Origin: JAJCYL01 sp963664285
Lineage (GTDB): Bacteria; Bacteroidota; Bacteroidia; Cytophagales; Cyclobacteriaceae
Direction of reading: 5' to 3'
DNA length: 64,000 nt
Assembly (NCBI GenBank): GCA_963664285.2
Contig: CAXXNX010000040.1
Location: 324,703 to 388,702, forward strand
In this document: piece after piece, positions 27,696 to 38,279 of the stretch
Layout of the letters: every line of letters starts with the position of its first letter
How positions within the stretch are numbered: position 1 is the first letter of the stretch
The notes under the pieces: generated by a model
Seen by the model: the letters and a program-made list of their open reading frames with translations, nothing else
Databases searched by the model: none
What the model was told of the DNA's origin: nothing
Position numbers and translations under genes: made by a program

Positions 27696-28120
27696 TTGCG
27701 GCTTCGAAGATGGCTATTTTATCTAATTCATCAAATATGTAGACCTTTTCAGGGTAATTAGATTCTTTAATTTCTCTCCACAACGCTCAAAAAATACTAT
27801 CAGGTTACCCACTTCTGTCGATTTTAAACATGCATCAAAATGATTAGTCGAAAGATTTGTGGCAGTTCATCGAAATACACGGGTCAGTCATCGAATAACT
27901 CTAAATCGTAAGCACTAACGATCTATCTTAGGGCTTGTTAAGCAGGTCAGATATAAACAAACAGGTTAGATATAAACAAAGAAATATAGTCAGTTAGACA
28001 GGTTCATTTATTTATGGATTGTTGAAAGAACCGGGCAGTTGTCCGGTTTTTTGTGCTTTTATCAACACTTATTTCAACATATTTAATCCAGAATAGTTAT
28101 CGGCCTAGATATTCAAATTC
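27696..28120. other. Intergenic region with two 19-bp tandem units
   Basis: Two tandem copies of CAGGTYAGATATAAACAAA lie at 27943-27961 and 27962-27980. A short hairpin AACCGG…CCGGTT with six T occurs near 28029-28054 but has no gene to serve on that strand. No gene or RNA is recognised in the rest. Confidence 0.4.
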
Positions 28121-29831
28121 TCATAAACCACTCAATACGAAAACCCTCCCCGAACGAAAACCATTCACTGCACTCCACGCCGATGTGATGAGTAAATCAA
28201 TCGTACCATCCCCATCTACATCTCCCAACCCAGTTGTATCAAAGCCAAAAGTATCACCCATGGTCTTACAGGTCCAGGTCCGAATAAGTGAACCATCTTT
28301 GCCTGAATGTAAACGTACCTTACCGCCACCGGGAGCTGCCTCACTGTATTGCCAGCTACCTATTGCTACATCATCATACCCATCCTTATTGATATCACCG
28401 CAATCAGAAACACCAATTCCAAATCCCTCTCCGTCTTTTTCACCGGACCAGGTATAGAGATTATTGCCATTCTTTCCGGAGTAAACATAAGCCCTACCTC
28501 TGCCACGACCGTCGGCATTATTTGAAAAATCTGACGCATACAGGTCTTGAGTACCATCCGCATTGATGTCACCAACCACCGATAAGAACATACCTCCAAA
28601 CCTGGATCCAGTTGAGTCCGCTTCCAAAGTAAAGTTTGGCTTATTTTGAATTCCTTTATAGACGTATGTACGCCCCCTGTTCCCAGGACCAGCATTAGGA
28701 GCACTCACCATCAGGAATGTTTCACCTTCTATCACTCGACCCGGCTACGGCCGTACCAAAGGCGTCGTCATTTTCTTCTCCTTCCCAAACTATTAACTCC
28801 TCACCGTCTCTACCTGAATAAAGATGAGCTTTGCCAGGGTGAAGAATAGAATCCCTATTTATTGGCGAGTTGAAAACCTGGTAGGGTTCACCAATTAGAA
28901 TATCGCCATAACCATCACCATTAACGTCATCAACACCGGACAAATGCAAACCAAATCCACCTGTAGAATCTCCTTTGAAAGTGTTTATTAGGCTACCATC
29001 TTTTCCTGAATAGGCATATGCTGTAAAGGCAAAAGGAGCTCCCGCCACGACATCAGGTATGCCATCATTGTTAATATCTCCTCCATATTCAACACCTGTA
29101 CCTACATTGTCCATTTTCAATTACACCTGTAGCCGACCACAATTGCTTGCCGTCAATTCCGGAATACACATAAATCTTGCCTGCGTTGTTCCCTCCTTCA
29201 TCATTAGTTGGAGCAGAGGTAACCATGTCCGCAATTCCATCATTGTTAACATCACCTATATTTCTGGCTATCCATTGGAATTGATCTCCTTCAGCTTCAC
29301 CAACCCATTCATGAATAACCTTTGTTTCTTCAACGAAAGGATCCCGGAACTCCTCGTTTGAGGGAAATAATTGGGCGACCCTTTTGTCATCTTTAATTTT
29401 TTGATAAACAGGAAAAGCCTGGATGCTCGTTGTGTTTACGGTATTCGTTTTCTTAGCTTCTAACAATGTTTTAAAACCACCGCCAATGTCCCCATTATTT
29501 ATTTGAGCTATACCCATACGCATCATAGTTCTTCCATTTTCTGGGTCAATGGCTATTGCTCTTTCAAAGGCAATGGTTGCTTTGGCATAGTCCTGTTTGG
29601 AGTTGTGGGCAAGGCCTAGTGCATTCCAGACGTTGAAATTTTTGGGAGAAGCAATTGACAATGAATCAAGAATTACTATGTCATTCTCAGCCATTCCCTG
29701 GCCAACCAAACCATTTGCTTTTGAAGTAATTCATCAAATTCAGGATTGGTTGTATCACTTGTTGGCTGCTGACATTGGGACTCTATAAGCGAAATAGCAA
29801 CTATAGTAATTGCAGTTATAATCTTCTTCAT
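28121..29831 (-). pseudogene. TPR / FG-GAP (integrin alpha-like) repeat protein, three frameshifts
   Basis: One gene read in four frame segments. Start near 29831 (MKKIITAITIVAISLIESQC, lipoprotein-like signal), then a TPR region (VWNALGLAHNSKQDYAKATI), then about eight FG-GAP repeats with Ca-binding-type DVNNDGIADMV, DVNGDGYGDILIG, DINADGTQDLY and DVDGDGTIDLL motifs. It ends FRSGRVFVLSGL. Frame breaks lie near 29700, 29110 and 28735. An intact version would be a surface lipoprotein of about 565 residues. Confidence 0.85.
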
Positions 29832-29953
29832 TGGAATTTTTAAGCTAAAAAACCTCAATTGAATAATGAATTCGACTATTCCTATAATATTTGACCCTCT
29901 TTTAACCAGATTGTTAGACCAATGAGCAAATAGGCTAATCAGATCCGGAAAAG

Positions 29954-31120
29954 CTAGGACCTAAATCCTTTCAGAATCTCTCTAGCAACCCTACTCTTGT
30001 GGACTTCATCGGCGCCATCGTAGATCCTGGCGCCTCTCTCGTGGCGATACCAATATGCCAAGACAGTATCATCCGTAACACCCAGGGCGCCATGGGTTTG
30101 GATGGCGCAATCCAGGACCTTATCTAATACTTGGGCCACATAAAACTTAATAGTAGATATTTCAATTTTAGCTGATTTTATCCCTTGATTATCAATTTTA
30201 TTCGCTGCATCCAATACCATAAGCCGAGCAGCATTGATCTCTGCGCGACATTCAGCAATCCAATTTTGGATAGTTTGTTTGTCGGCGAGTTTCTTTCCGG
30301 GAGCTATTTCTCGTGTCACTGCCCATTTACACATCAAGCTGAATGCCTTTTCACAAATGCCAATCCAGCGCATACAATGATGTATACGCCCGGGTCCCAG
30401 TCGGTTTTGGGCGATAGCAAATCCTTCGCCCTCTTTACCAAGAATATTCTTCTTAGGCACCTTGCAATTTTCAAATCTCACCTCGCTATGACTGGCATAA
30501 CCACTCCCCTCCTCACCCATTACGGGAATGTTCCTCACTAATTGATACCCGTGAGAATCAGTAGGAACTATTATCTGGCTGGCCCTCCGGTACGGATTCT
30601 CAATGTCCGGATTCGTAATGGCCATAACAATGGCGAATGAGGCGCCATCAGCGCCGGATGTAAACCATTTATGCCCATTGATCGCATAATCATCTCCATC
30701 TTCAACTGCGGTCGTGGGCAAAATTACAGGATTCGATCCGGGGTTTTCTGGTTCAGTCATCGCAAAGCAACTGCGTATATTTCCTTCTAACAGTGGTTTT
30801 AAATACTCATCCTGTTGCTCACGGGTTCCATGCTCAATAAGAATTTCCATGTTACCGGCATCCGGCGCTTGACAGTTAAAAAGGTAGTGACCGTAAAAAC
30901 ATCCGCCCAAAATTTCACTTACTCGCCCAAAATCATGAAGAGATAGTCCCATTCCGCCCCATTCCTTTGCGATTTGAGGCAGCCAAAGGCCCTCGTTCTT
31001 AAATTCATCCCGCTTTTGGTTAAGGTAATCCATGACCTCCGGACCCCAAAAGGGCCGCATCCCGGCGGTTTCCCTTTGAACAATATTGAGGTTATCGAGA
31101 ATGTTCTGATTGGTTTCCAT
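29954..31120 (-). CDS. Acyl-CoA dehydrogenase family protein
   Basis: 388 residues. FAD-binding text CFAMTEPENPGSNP and the C-terminal RIYDGADEVHKSRVAREILK signature. The N-terminal helix bundle is present (WLPQIAKEWGGMGLSLHDFG). It oxidises an acyl-CoA thioester in the cytoplasm; chain-length preference is not visible. The IS1595-like copy D ends 12 bp before its ATG, in the same direction, so the native promoter is displaced and the gene may depend on read-through from the transposase. Confidence 0.88.
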   Translation of the reverse strand: METNQNILDNLNIVQRETAGMRPFWGPEVMDYLNQKRDEFKNEGLWLPQIAKEWGGMGLSLHDFGRVSEILGGCFYGHYLFNCQAPDAGNMEILIEHGTREQQDEYLKPLLEGNIRSCFAMTEPENPGSNPVILPTTAVEDGDDYAINGHKWFTSGADGASFAIVMAITNPDIENPYRRASQIIVPTDSHGYQLVRNIPVMGEEGSGYASHSEVRFENCKVPKKNILGKEGEGFAIAQNRLGPGRIHHCMRWIGICEKAFSLMCKWAVTREIAPGKKLADKQTIQNWIAECRAEINAARLMVLDAANKIDNQGIKSAKIEISTIKFYVAQVLDKVLDCAIQTHGALGVTDDTVLAYWYRHERGARIYDGADEVHKSRVAREILKGFRS

Positions 31121-31124
31121 ATTA

Positions 31125-31132
31125 TTAATATT
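31125..31132. repeat. 8-bp target duplication of copy D, left
   Basis: TTAATATT, repeated exactly at 32208-32215. Confidence 0.92.
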
Positions 31133-32207
31133 AGCTAAGTTCTAATTATAACAGCATTTTGTTTAAATAGCTCATACAGATGATAGGCTTGATCCGTTAA
31201 TAGCATAGTCAGAAACCATTGTTTCAAAGTTGTTTTACTCTCTCTTATTTGGTCAGCATAAGCATACCAATTCAGGTAGTTTTGCAAATATTTGGAACTG
31301 ACACCATTGAATGGGCGTAAGAATGTCCTAAGTTGAGTGTGAACATTGTTTACTTTTTGCAGATGGATTGTTTTATCATCTCTATCCACATGATCTTTGG
31401 CCAATAGCGCTTTGTGCTTTATGGAGGGGTTGTCTTTGGCAAAAGCCTTATAAGAAGGGTGCTTATCTGTAATCAAGGTTGCACCGTAGGCCAACTTCCC
31501 ATCCAATGCCTTTGAAATTTCTTCTTTGCTCAGCCGTTTTGATGCAACAGCTTTAAGGTACTTCTCCCCCTTGCGTTCAACCGCTGTTACTACCTGGACA
31601 ACTGTGACCTCTTCCTTTCCCATATTCCGTATGAAATCGTTTCCCCTCTTTCTTGCTGCCCTATCTAAATTTCGACTGCCCTTGTTGTTAAGTGCCAGTT
31701 CCAATTCATCACATTCTACTTCCGAGGATAACTGTTCGGGAACAAACTCATTTAGTGAACTCAATATCTTATGCCGCCAGTCGAAGCTTGTCTGGATGCT
31801 TATTCCGATTTGTTTTGCTATCTTTTTTATCGGCATGCCCTGCTCCATGCAGCGCAGATAAGATTGCCATTTTGATTTAAGCTTGATGTCATACAAAGGT
31901 GTCCCTGTTGTTTCACTGTACCATCTTTTACATTCATTGCACTGATACATCTGCACACCTTTTTGTCTGCCCCTCTTATATACCTTCTCGCTTGTGCAAT
32001 TTGGACAGGGTTTCTTCTTTCTTTTCTCTGCTATTTGTTGTTGAGCGGCAATCAATACTTTGCCTTGTAATTCCTGCTCCTGGAGCAACTCATCCAACAA
32101 TTCGGTTTGGGAACTTATCGGCAATTGTGCAAATAAATTTTTGATCTCTTGACTTGATATCATATAGCGAAGATAATAATAATTGCTGTGTTATTTAGAA
32201 CTTAGCC
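31133..32207 (-). mobile_element. IS1595-like element, complete (copy D)
   Basis: 1,075 bp bounded by AGCTAAGTTCTAATTATAAC and …GTTATTTAGAACTTAGCC with an exact 8-bp target duplication. The cleanest copy in the window and probably active. Confidence 0.94.
31135..32163 (-). CDS. IS1595-like transposase, intact (copy D)
   Basis: 342 residues, one residue different from copy C (Gln in ADQIRES). Zinc ribbon, helix-turn-helix and DDE domain complete as in copy C. The stop codon lies in the terminal repeat and the next gene starts 15 bp further on. Confidence 0.93.
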   Translation of the reverse strand: MISSQEIKNLFAQLPISSQTELLDELLQEQELQGKVLIAAQQQIAEKRKKKPCPNCTSEKVYKRGRQKGVQMYQCNECKRWYSETTGTPLYDIKLKSKWQSYLRCMEQGMPIKKIAKQIGISIQTSFDWRHKILSSLNEFVPEQLSSEVECDELELALNNKGSRNLDRAARKRGNDFIRNMGKEEVTVVQVVTAVERKGEKYLKAVASKRLSKEEISKALDGKLAYGATLITDKHPSYKAFAKDNPSIKHKALLAKDHVDRDDKTIHLQKVNNVHTQLRTFLRPFNGVSSKYLQNYLNWYAYADQIRESKTTLKQWFLTMLLTDQAYHLYELFKQNAVIIRT

Positions 32208-32215
32208 TTAATATT
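32208..32215. repeat. 8-bp target duplication of copy D, right
   Basis: TTAATATT, matching 31125-31132. Confidence 0.92.
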
Positions 32216-32551
32216 GAACAAACAAAATAGCTTCAATTCCTGTAAATCAAAAAACTCACATCGTTTAAGCACCAATGACTAATGTCAAACTCTATAACCT
32301 GATTTTGATTACTATGACAGTCTTGAAGCCTGCCGTTGCAGTAATCCTCAGGACTAAACCAATCGCGAGCGAAAACTTCAACAGCCAGTGAAAGAGGTTT
32401 TGTTATTCATCCTCTTCTCCAATCCAAACAATTCTCTTATTTACGATACCGTATTCTGGATCTGCTAATTTGAGTCAGATAATGGTGAGGTAAATAGCAC
32501 AATCCGCGTACTAGTCCAAAAATTTAGTAGTCACAAATCCAGCCTCCCTGT
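32216..32551. other. Intergenic stretch, no recognisable gene
   Basis: AT-rich at first, then mixed. It must contain the original promoter side of the acyl-CoA dehydrogenase gene, now 1.1 kb away from it. I see no RNA gene, repeat or convincing ORF. Confidence 0.4.
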
Positions 32552-34169
32552 TTAGTTCTCGCCCAGAAAGCTAGTGAATTCCGACCAGGGCACCGCCGTT
32601 CCATGAATGGGGAGTATGGTGTCCACTTTAAGTCCAAGTCTTTGTACGTGATTATAAAAACTTCTGTTGGCCTGACTCACTTCAGGCACTGGTTTTCCCG
32701 GTTTGGTTGGATCAAACAAATCCGCTTCGATGATTATCTTTTCATCGGGTAAATAGGCCACCAACATGCCTTCTACATGGTTTAAAGGATGCACGTAGGA
32801 AATTTCCATGTTGCGCTGGCGATCGGTGAGCACATAATTTTCTCGTACTGATTCATACTGATAGCCTTCCGCTAGTTCGGTCGGTGGCCACCGGCTCAAC
32901 ATATCTGGGTCTAGTGTTCTGGGCGAGTAGTTGAGCAGATCGCGAGTATAGAAGTCGTAGTTCTTCCAGTGAGTAATGATGGTTGCACCAATATGCATGT
33001 AGGTGCGCAAGCCGCCGATGTGATCATGATGCTGATGTGTGTTCACGAGAAATCGTATTGGCTTTTTGGGAACCAGTCTGACGATCTCATCGATGACGGC
33101 TAGATTACGCCTCTCATCTAAAGGCGCTTCAACCACTGCAATATAATTTTCGAATTCAACCACGACACTATTATGTGAGGTGCCGCCCAACAGCCAGACG
33201 CCCTCGGTAATTTCTTCCACATCTACTCGTTCAGAGAAACTGGCTTGATTGTCGAATAGAGGAATTGAGACCCTGTCAGGACAAACATTTGCGGTTATGT
33301 CTGACTGGTTTCCGCCGAAAGCATTGTGTCCTGCGTTTATACTTTGCGCCTGATAGTTATCATCCCAACCGGTGTGTGAATGCCAGCTCGTGGGAAAGCG
33401 AATGCCGTTGCCTAGGTTAATATAGCTAGCATTAGTGAATTCGTGTTCGTAATTGGTATCACCTAGAACCAGGTCTGGCACCCAGGTGTGGATTCGTTGC
33501 AGCAAGTTTTCAGAATTGATGGTGGCATCGACGTTGAACTTATCCAACACAGTGATGGAGACGATAGTTACTTTCTCTGGATTCACGGTGGCACCGTCGC
33601 GTCCCATTTCACCCAGTTCCCAGCGCCATGTAGCCACTGGATTCGCGCCCGGTAACTTTGCCGCCTTCAAGAAGCCGTGCGGGTTCATTCACATATCCAA
33701 TTGCCAACGTTCGGCATCTATTGGATCTGCCACGACTGGCTCAGAATTCTCGCCATCCTGATGCCATGCAGTAAGGCCATTGACAATGAAAGCCTGTCGG
33801 GTTTTCTGTTGGATTGGAGTTCCTCCTTTCCAGCCGAGCCCGTATTTCCAGGAGGCCGGATTGTTGCCGGGCTCACGATCGAAGGTTTCGATCATACTGG
33901 CGTTCTGCCAATCGATGATGCGTGTGTAATTAGTGAGAGGAGCACCGCGGGGCCAATCGACATCATAGCCATTCAGTCGTTGCTGCCCCACTTTGCCCGA
34001 ATAGGCGTTGCCGGAAATGCGCACACAAACTGAGTTGGTCCGATCCAATCGCTTCTCTGGCGGCCTGTAGGATGGGGTAGGGATCAAGATACCCGGGTTC
34101 AAGCTCTTGTGCCTGAAGCTGTTGAAAGAATGCCGTCAAAATAAGGGTAAATCTGAGTTGATTTGTCAT
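32552..34169 (-). pseudogene. Secreted MBL-fold metallo-hydrolase with one frameshift and one nonsense codon
   Basis: Start near 34169 (MTNQLRFTLILTAFFQQLQA, signal peptide), then DPYPILQAAREAIGSDQLS, a frameshift near 34025, then VRISGNAYSGKVGQQRLNGY. An in-frame TGA at 33689-33691 sits where Trp is expected (LDM-stop-MNPHG). The metallo-beta-lactamase domain follows with zinc motif NTHQHHDHIGG and a late LPIHGTAVPW. Apparent base composition is richer in G+C than its neighbours, so transfer is possible. Upstream in the same frame lie 70 more codons (34170-34379) that I do not recognise. Confidence 0.82.
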
Positions 34170-34416
34170 GGAGACAAAGTACTCTTTCCAGACGACATTG
34201 CCTAAGCCATTCTTATAGATGAAGCCAGGAGTTGTGTCTCCAACATTTTTCGCGATTGTTGTAATCCCTGACTTATCTACTGCATAAATTCCATTTTGAT
34301 AATAACTTTTCCGCGCTTCGGAATTTTTGTCAACCGAGATGGACTTCTGCTGACTTATGGCGTATTTGAGGGTTTCCATTTAACTAATATCCGGAATTAC
34401 CCAGATTAAATCTTTT

Positions 34417-34941
34417 CTAAAAAGGTCGCTGCCCAATAATATTGCCTGCTGGATTGTACTGACAAACCCAAATATCAACGCCATCACAAGTGACCATTCC
34501 GCATCCAACTTCCGTTGTATTTCCCCATACAATCTGGGTATAATGGAGACATTCACCCCCAACACATTCGTTAGAATCTGTGTCGTAGAAATCAATCTCC
34601 TCCCCCCAACTATTAACCATATCTTCCGGGCTGAAGAATCCAGTGGTACCTGCCCAAATATTCTCTCCAAAGCCACTACTACTGTGCTGAAAATCACAAT
34701 TGATAGATAATTGATCAGCCCATTCCTGAGCAGACTGGGCCAAATCTTCAGACCATTCAATATCATCTACGTTTACCGCTTTTCTGTACTCATTGTGGGT
34801 GTTAACAATGATCTCCGCTGCCGTAAGTTCTGAATCATCTCCCGGAATTTCGTTTGGATCTCCCAAATCATCGTCATCAGCTCCACAGGAAACGGCCATA
34901 ACCATTATAAATCCAACCAACAGTATTAACAGATTTCTCAT
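34417..34941 (-). CDS. CAP/SCP-domain lipoprotein
   Basis: 174 residues. Lipoprotein signal peptide with lipobox MAVSC and an Asp-rich linker, then a CAP (PR-1/SCP) domain: VNTHNEYRKAVNVDDIEWSE, GFGENIWAG, HYTQIVWGNTTEVGCGM and a C-terminal WVCQYNPAGN. All CAP signatures are in order, so it is probably functional on the outer membrane; its biochemical role is unknown. Confidence 0.9.
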   Translation of the reverse strand: MRNLLILLVGFIMVMAVSCGADDDDLGDPNEIPGDDSELTAAEIIVNTHNEYRKAVNVDDIEWSEDLAQSAQEWADQLSINCDFQHSSSGFGENIWAGTTGFFSPEDMVNSWGEEIDFYDTDSNECVGGECLHYTQIVWGNTTEVGCGMVTCDGVDIWVCQYNPAGNIIGQRPF

Positions 34942-34987
34942 ACATTTTATTTAACAGCTATCACGACCCATTACCCTATTTAGTTAT

Positions 34988-35668
34988 TCAGTTCGAGTTA
35001 ATTAAAGATCTCCCATTCAAATCTGTGGTCAAAATTTCACTCATGTAATCCAGAAAAGGACGCATTTGTTTGAAACTATAGGAAACAATTTTAACGAAAT
35101 CACTCCCCAAAACCTGGTCATCTTTAAACGAATGTTTGAGTAAAAATTGCTTGTAGCGTAACAAATCAATGTCAGGATGGCCCCTTCCAAATCCCCTAGG
35201 TGTAGTTTTCAGTTGATTACCTATTAGCATTCCGAAGAAATCTTTAAAATCATTTGACTCGAGTATCTCACGAAGAGGCTCGGAATATTGAGCTATCTGC
35301 TTTCTGATATGTAATAAGTCCTGGGAATTGGGACCGAAAAAACCTCCCATAACAAAGGAATTGCCGGGTTCTATTTGATAATAATAACCTCCGCGTAAGG
35401 CAGCCGTGGCTCTTTTCACTCTCCCGCCCCAATTGGTTTTGTAAGGAATTTGATCTTTTGAAAACCTGACGTCCCTGTAGATTCGATAGACGCTTCTCTT
35501 ACCAGATAGAGTTTCAATGTGGTCGTGGAGATTCATTTCACCAATTAATTGATCGGCAAGATTGATAACTTCATTGTAGGACACCTCATACAATGCTCTG
35601 TGGTTTGCAAACCATTCACGGTTATTGTGCCGCTTTATTTGATTAAGGAATTCAAAAGTTCTTGTCAT
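34988..35668 (-). CDS. DUF2461 family protein
   Basis: 226 residues matching the DUF2461 (TIGR02453) pattern: FLNQIKRHNNREWFANHRAL near the start, RIYRDVRFSKDQIPYKTNWG in the middle, then GGYYYQIEPGNSFVMGGFF. Intact and of normal length. Function unknown. Confidence 0.88.
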   Translation of the reverse strand: MTRTFEFLNQIKRHNNREWFANHRALYEVSYNEVINLADQLIGEMNLHDHIETLSGKRSVYRIYRDVRFSKDQIPYKTNWGGRVKRATAALRGGYYYQIEPGNSFVMGGFFGPNSQDLLHIRKQIAQYSEPLREILESNDFKDFFGMLIGNQLKTTPRGFGRGHPDIDLLRYKQFLLKHSFKDDQVLGSDFVKIVSYSFKQMRPFLDYMSEILTTDLNGRSLINSN

Positions 35669-35748
35669 TAATTATCTGAATGGTTATCGGCAGGCCTAAA
35701 GTTTCTTGAAATTTTTTGAAAAAATGAGTACCAGCATAATACTAAGTA

Positions 35749-35910
35749 GTGTCTCTAAGAAAACACACCTAAATTAAAAATTATTCTTATGGTCGATCTT
35801 TCCATTTTTTCTAATCGATTGATACTCAGGTATTAACTCATAGAAAGAAAATGAAAATCTCATCCATAATAATTCATTTTATAAAAAAAGGGCTGTTTTC
35901 TTAGAGACAC
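35749..35910. mobile_element. MITE copy 1, 162 bp
   Basis: Terminal inverted repeats GTGTCTCTAAGAAAACA and its complement at the other end, with no ORF. Flanked by TAAGTA at 35743-35748 and 35911-35916. Inserted near the 3' end of the MFS gene; its left inverted repeat adds SVSKKTALFL and a stop to the interrupted frame. Confidence 0.9.
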
Positions 35911-36466
35911 TAAGTAATAACAGGGTAAAAATGAGACCAAATCTTAATCCGTAAGTATCAGCCAGATATCCGATAGTTGGAGGCCCAACGAAAAATCCCG
36001 AATATCCAATAGTGGTCGCCATGGCTATGCCAACACTAGGAGAGACTCCCGGGGTATTACCAGCAGTGGTATATATAATTGGAACAACGGTTGACAATCC
36101 AAGACCTGCTAAAAAGAAGCCCAATAAAGTAGACCAAAGAGATACGAACAAGATGACTATTCCTAAGCCAAATATGGCCATTAAGGCGTCAATAATTAAT
36201 AATCTTTTTTTACCCAGTTTTTGTGTCAGGTAATCACCAGTGATACGCCCAATCATCATAGATATACCAAAAGAACCGAAAGCGATTGCGCCCATAGCCT
36301 CAGATTCACCTATTACTTTATTCATATAGATAGCTGACCAATCAATGATAGTTCCTTCACCCAACATGCCGCAGAATGCAATCGCTCCAAGAGGGACAAT
36401 GGCTTTGGTCGGTAGTACAAATCCAGACCTATGACCAGCACCACGATTTTTAGGTGTACTAATTAG

Positions 36467-36627
36467 TGTCTCTAAGAAAATACACCTAAATTAAAAATTA
36501 TTCTTATGGTCGATCTTTCCATTTTTTCTAATCGATTGATACTCAGGTATTAACTCATAGAAAGAAAATGAAAATCTCATCCATAATAATTCATTTTATA
36601 AAAAAAGGGCTGTTTTCTTAGAGACAC
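36467..36627. mobile_element. MITE copy 2, 161 bp
   Basis: Almost identical to copy 1, in the same orientation, differing at AAGAAATACACC versus AAGAAAACACACC. Flanked by TAATTA at 36461-36466 and 36628-36633. Inserted in the middle of the same MFS gene. Confidence 0.9.
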
Positions 36628-37120
36628 TAATTAGTGTTCGGGTAATCCATAAAACCACTCCTAAACCGATAATGCCGATACTGAAGAAATGCGGCATAAG
36701 AGCAATGTTGAGCTTGGAATAAATTGCACCTGAGCCAGCTCCCAAAGCCATACCAATACTCCAGAAAGCATGAAAAGAAGACATGATCGGTTTCTTAAAT
36801 TGACGTTCTACCAAAACTGCCTGTTCGTTCATAGCCACATCCATAGCGCCATTTGAGATGCCCAAAATGAAAAATATAACACCCTCAATTATGAGGTTTT
36901 GAGATAGTACAAGAGTTGCTACCATGACGCATAAGAGCATACCTGTGAGCTTGGTAACAGCAGCGCTTCCAAATCTCTGGGCCAACCAACCGGTAAAGGG
37001 CATGGTAAATAATGCACCAATGGCCATAGTAAAAAGCAGGCTACCTAACTGTGTGTTGTTAATGGCTAATAAACTCTGAATTTCAGGTAGACGTGAAGCC
37101 CAATTAGCATAAATAAATCC

Positions 37121-38144
37121 ATTGAAGTAGGCATTTAATAAATACAAATCATTTTATAAGGACAAGGCTTATGATTCACCATTCTGTCCAACAGATTATC
37201 AAATATTCCACCTTTCATCTGACTGCGGTTAAACCTATAACAATATTGGTCAATGTATGCCTGAAGGTTATCTACGGAATGATGGATACCTCTAAGCCAG
37301 GCCTTGAACATCATAATTGTCCTGTGTAAGTCTGGGAAGTTCTTACCCTTCTTTCCACTGTCGGTTTGAACCAGGAGGCTGTATTTATTTTTTAAGGGCA
37401 TGTATCCCCTCCACTTATCGGTTTTGATATTAGCCCGACAGGATATATGATCTTCGAAAAAAGGCTTTAGCTGCCTGGTACCTGCATTGTCAATTATCCT
37501 GGCATACATTCGGCTAACTCCTCTGCCTTTCTTCTCAATTGCAACTAAAACCTGCCTTTTTCGGTTATTCTGACGCCCTACAACACCTTCTTCCTGTTCT
37601 CCTACTACCGTTTCATCGACTTCTACTTTGCCCATTAGCGGGTATTTGCCACTGCTGGCCATTGCTTTCATAACCTTGTGTTGGAACAGCCAGCAGGTTT
37701 TTTGGCGCAACCCCAGTTTTCGGCTCAGTTCAGTAGAAGCAATTCCTTTTTTATTTGTACTCATGTAGTAAACAATATAAAAAGCCTTTAAAAGTGGGAA
37801 TTTAACCTTGTGGAATAGGGTGCTACTAGTGGGAGTAGCCTGATACTTGCATTTAGTGCATTGCCGTGTATGCTGCAGCTTCCCACCGCAATACCGGTCA
37901 TGGCCACACCTCTCACATTTAAACCCTTTGGGCCATTTCAATTCGGCCAGGTATTCTTGGCAACTGTCGTTATCGGGGAATCCTGAAACTCGAAAAGTGT
38001 TAGACTTTCATACTTTTTCTCCATATCTTGAAATTTAACTTTTACTCTTAATTGATATTAATATACTGAATATCAGTGACTTAACAAAGTATTTCAAGCT
38101 GTTTTTAGAGTCAAAATCATTATTTATTATATGCCTACTTCAAT
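37121..38144 (-). mobile_element. ISXO2/IS1595-type element, second kind
   Basis: About 1,024 bp, unrelated in sequence to copies A-D. Ends are inverted repeats ATTGAAGTAGGCATTTAATA and its near-identical complement at 38124-38144. The flanks share ATGGATT, close to an 8-bp duplication, inside the N-terminal helix of the MFS gene. Confidence 0.8.
37135..38024 (-). pseudogene. ISXO2-like transposase, N-terminal frameshift
   Basis: ATG 38024 starts MEKKYESLTLFEFQ. The frame then shifts by one near 37982, after which the protein reads SCQEYLAELKWPKGFKCERC. A zinc ribbon (CERCGH … CTKC) and the ISXO2-like DDE domain follow (KVEVDETVVGEQEEG, then RANIKTDKWRGY, and NLQAYIDQYCYRFNRSQ with the last acidic region). 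From the internal start at 37941 only the first 30 or so residues are lost. Probably dead, unless frameshifting occurs. Confidence 0.82.
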
Positions 38145-38279
38145 TAATCCATTAATAAAAAAAAGGATAGAGACCGCTGACCTGTGCACTTTCATTCCTG
38201 GTAAAAAGAACAATCTCTCTAAACTAATACTTGGTCGATATATTCAAGTTATTGGTCAATATGTTCTCTTTTATTGCTC

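Larger units (their letters stand above)
35696..38195 (-). pseudogene. MFS transporter with three insertions
   Basis: Reconstructed across the insertions the gene starts at ATG 38195 (MKVHRSAVSILFFINGF) and continues after the IS as FIYANWASRLPEIQ. It continues after MITE 2 as RTLI-STPKNRGAGH and GEGTIIDWSAIYMNKVIGES, and after MITE 1 as LLLLS-IMLVLIFSKNFKKL to a TAG at 35696. Removing each element plus one target copy restores the frame exactly at both MITEs. The product would be a roughly 400-residue, 12-helix major facilitator (Fucose/ProP-like sugar-porter relatives); substrate unknown. Confidence 0.87.

Noticed and set aside
27943..27980. CRISPR-like repeats
   Set aside because: Only two 19-bp units in direct contact with no spacer and no cas gene.
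28029..28054. Terminator-like hairpin AACCGG…CCGGTT followed by T
   Set aside because: Six-base stem, no gene upstream on that strand; probably chance.
34170..34379. 70-codon frame upstream of the MBL hydrolase as a separate protein
   Set aside because: It runs straight into the hydrolase start, has no family resemblance and no own stop; likely extension or debris.
37135..38024. Programmed frameshift in the ISXO2-like transposase
   Set aside because: No slippery heptamer is evident at the shift near 37982, and this family is normally one frame; treated as damage.
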